DNA of 34,288 nt from Verrucomicrobiota bacterium (GTDB taxonomy: Bacteria; Verrucomicrobiota; Verrucomicrobiia; Opitutales; T3Sed10-336). The position numbers and the translations under genes were made by a program. The stretch is from contig PXDC01000484.1 in assembly GCA_003565135.1 (NCBI GenBank), forward strand, positions 1-34,288. The letters run 5' to 3'. Shown here in pieces: positions 33,873 to 34,288 of this stretch. The first letter of the stretch is position 1; the number at the start of each line of letters is the position of its first letter. Under the pieces are notes generated by a model. That model ran no database searches. It had not been told where the DNA came from and was given only the letters and a program-made list of their open reading frames with translations.

Positions 33873-33994
33873 TTCGACAAGGTCGTGGCCTTCAGGACGC
33901 CCCCAAGGGGGCCTTACTCCCGGCTTCCGTCCCAGGTCCACCGGGAATAAGGCCCTTTTTCGGGGGGGTAACCATCCCTCCCATCCTTGTCGAA
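33873..33994 (+). ncRNA. Candidate structured RNA closed by a long-range stem
   Basis: TTCGACAAGG (33873-33882) is the exact complement of CCTTGTCGAA (33985-33994), 102 nt apart. Between them lie a 15-bp hairpin (33909-33955) and a G-rich/C-rich pair, GGGGGGG (33962-33968) with CCCTCCC (33976-33982, one G-U pair). Together they form a multi-branch fold of about 120 nt. I recognise no known RNA family; it may be a terminator flanked by an inverted repeat rather than a functional RNA. Confidence 0.3.
33909..33960 (+). terminator. Strong intrinsic terminator
   Basis: GGGCCTTACTCCCGG (33909-33923) pairs with CCGGGAATAAGGCCC (33941-33955) at 14 of 15 positions over a 17-nt loop, followed at once by five T (33956-33960). 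The T-tract is on the plus strand only, so it should stop transcription coming from the small membrane-protein gene 137 nt upstream. Confidence 0.7.
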
Positions 33995-34288
33995 CTCGAC
34001 CCCCGTTTACCGGCGGTCGAAAATGTCATCCCCGTTTCGGGATTTCCCCGGGCCGGCCTGGACCCACCCGCGTTGCATCACTCCCGGAGGCTGTTCTCCC
34101 TGGTCGGAAAAAATTCATCGCTTGGTTTGTTTCCTGGCCGGCCCCTCGAAACCGTTCGCCTGAGATCGCCGGACGATTTCCCTGTAGCCAATGTCGTGCC
34201 AACTGAGAATGAAGTTTATATCCTGCTTATGCCCAACTTTTTAATTATTTTAGTTCCGTTTGATGTGGATCAGAATCGGAGAGCTGAA

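Larger units (their letters stand above)
33773..34288. other. 516-bp gene-poor tail of the window
   Basis: I see no credible gene. The first 220 bases are rich in inverted repeats: ACCACG/CGTGGT at 33831-33849, the palindrome TTGAGCTCAA at 33855-33864, and the nested elements described separately. The last ~100 bases become AT-rich (for example TTTTTAATTATTTTAG near 34238-34253), unlike the rest of the window. Confidence 0.6.

Noticed and set aside
34024-34165. Short plus-strand open frame of fewer than 50 codons in the tail
   Set aside because: Pro/Cys-rich translation, no ribosome binding site and no recognisable feature.
34225-34288. Possible 3' end of a minus-strand gene entering from the right edge
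   Set aside because: Two minus frames run open from the edge for about 12-13 codons before a stop, which is too short to support a call.

Overview
The window is GC-rich, gene-dense bacterial DNA. The organism is Gram-negative: it has an RND efflux pump with a periplasmic adaptor. A formylglycine-type sulfatase, a long 'fungal-type' cystathionine gamma-synthase relative and a GNAT-nitrilase fusion fit many lineages. A member of the PVC group (for example Verrucomicrobiota) is my guess, held weakly. There are no tRNA or rRNA genes, insertion sequences, phage genes or CRISPR arrays. The last ~100 bases are clearly more AT-rich than the rest.

Layout. (1) 1-4737: a left-truncated GNAT-nitrilase fusion whose catalytic cysteine codon reads glycine; a DTW/Tsr3-superfamily protein; an NhaC-type Na+/H+ antiporter; a small serine esterase; a one-helix hypothetical protein. 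(2) 4694-12312, minus strand: a ten-gene Mrp/MBH-like cation/proton antiporter operon in the order E-F-G-MbhD-MbhE-B-C-D-D-small protein-D. MrpA is split, and an intrinsic-type terminator lies between two D genes. With NhaC this suggests strong investment in Na+ and pH homeostasis. (3) 12480-17418, minus strand: tetR, membrane fusion protein and RND pump, joined by ATGA overlaps. A perfect 22-bp palindrome lies upstream of tetR, in the intergenic region shared with block 4.

(4) 17558-27568, plus strand: seven tightly packed genes. They encode a class I HMG-CoA reductase, a UbiA-type prenyltransferase, a PEP-synthase-like phosphotransferase built like rifampin phosphotransferase, a BtaA-like (DUF3419) aminocarboxypropyl transferase, a membrane protein that looks like a CTP-dependent polyprenol/phytol kinase fused to a DUF92 domain, a GNAT acyltransferase and an OleC-like AMP-forming ligase. 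I do not recognise this combination as a described pathway. Family by family it reads as a route to a modified isoprenoid or membrane lipid: isoprenoid supply, prenyl alcohol activation, prenyl transfer, transfer of an aminocarboxypropyl group from SAM, and acylation. The divergent TetR/RND block may share its regulation. This is the best candidate here for a new system.

(5) 27569-34288: an intergenic stretch with a 25-nt near-palindrome ahead of the cystathionine gamma-synthase-like gene, then a cytoplasmic sulfatase, a YihY/BrkB membrane protein, RarA (minus strand), a small membrane protein, and a 516-base gene-poor tail. The tail holds a strong intrinsic terminator nested inside a possible larger RNA fold.
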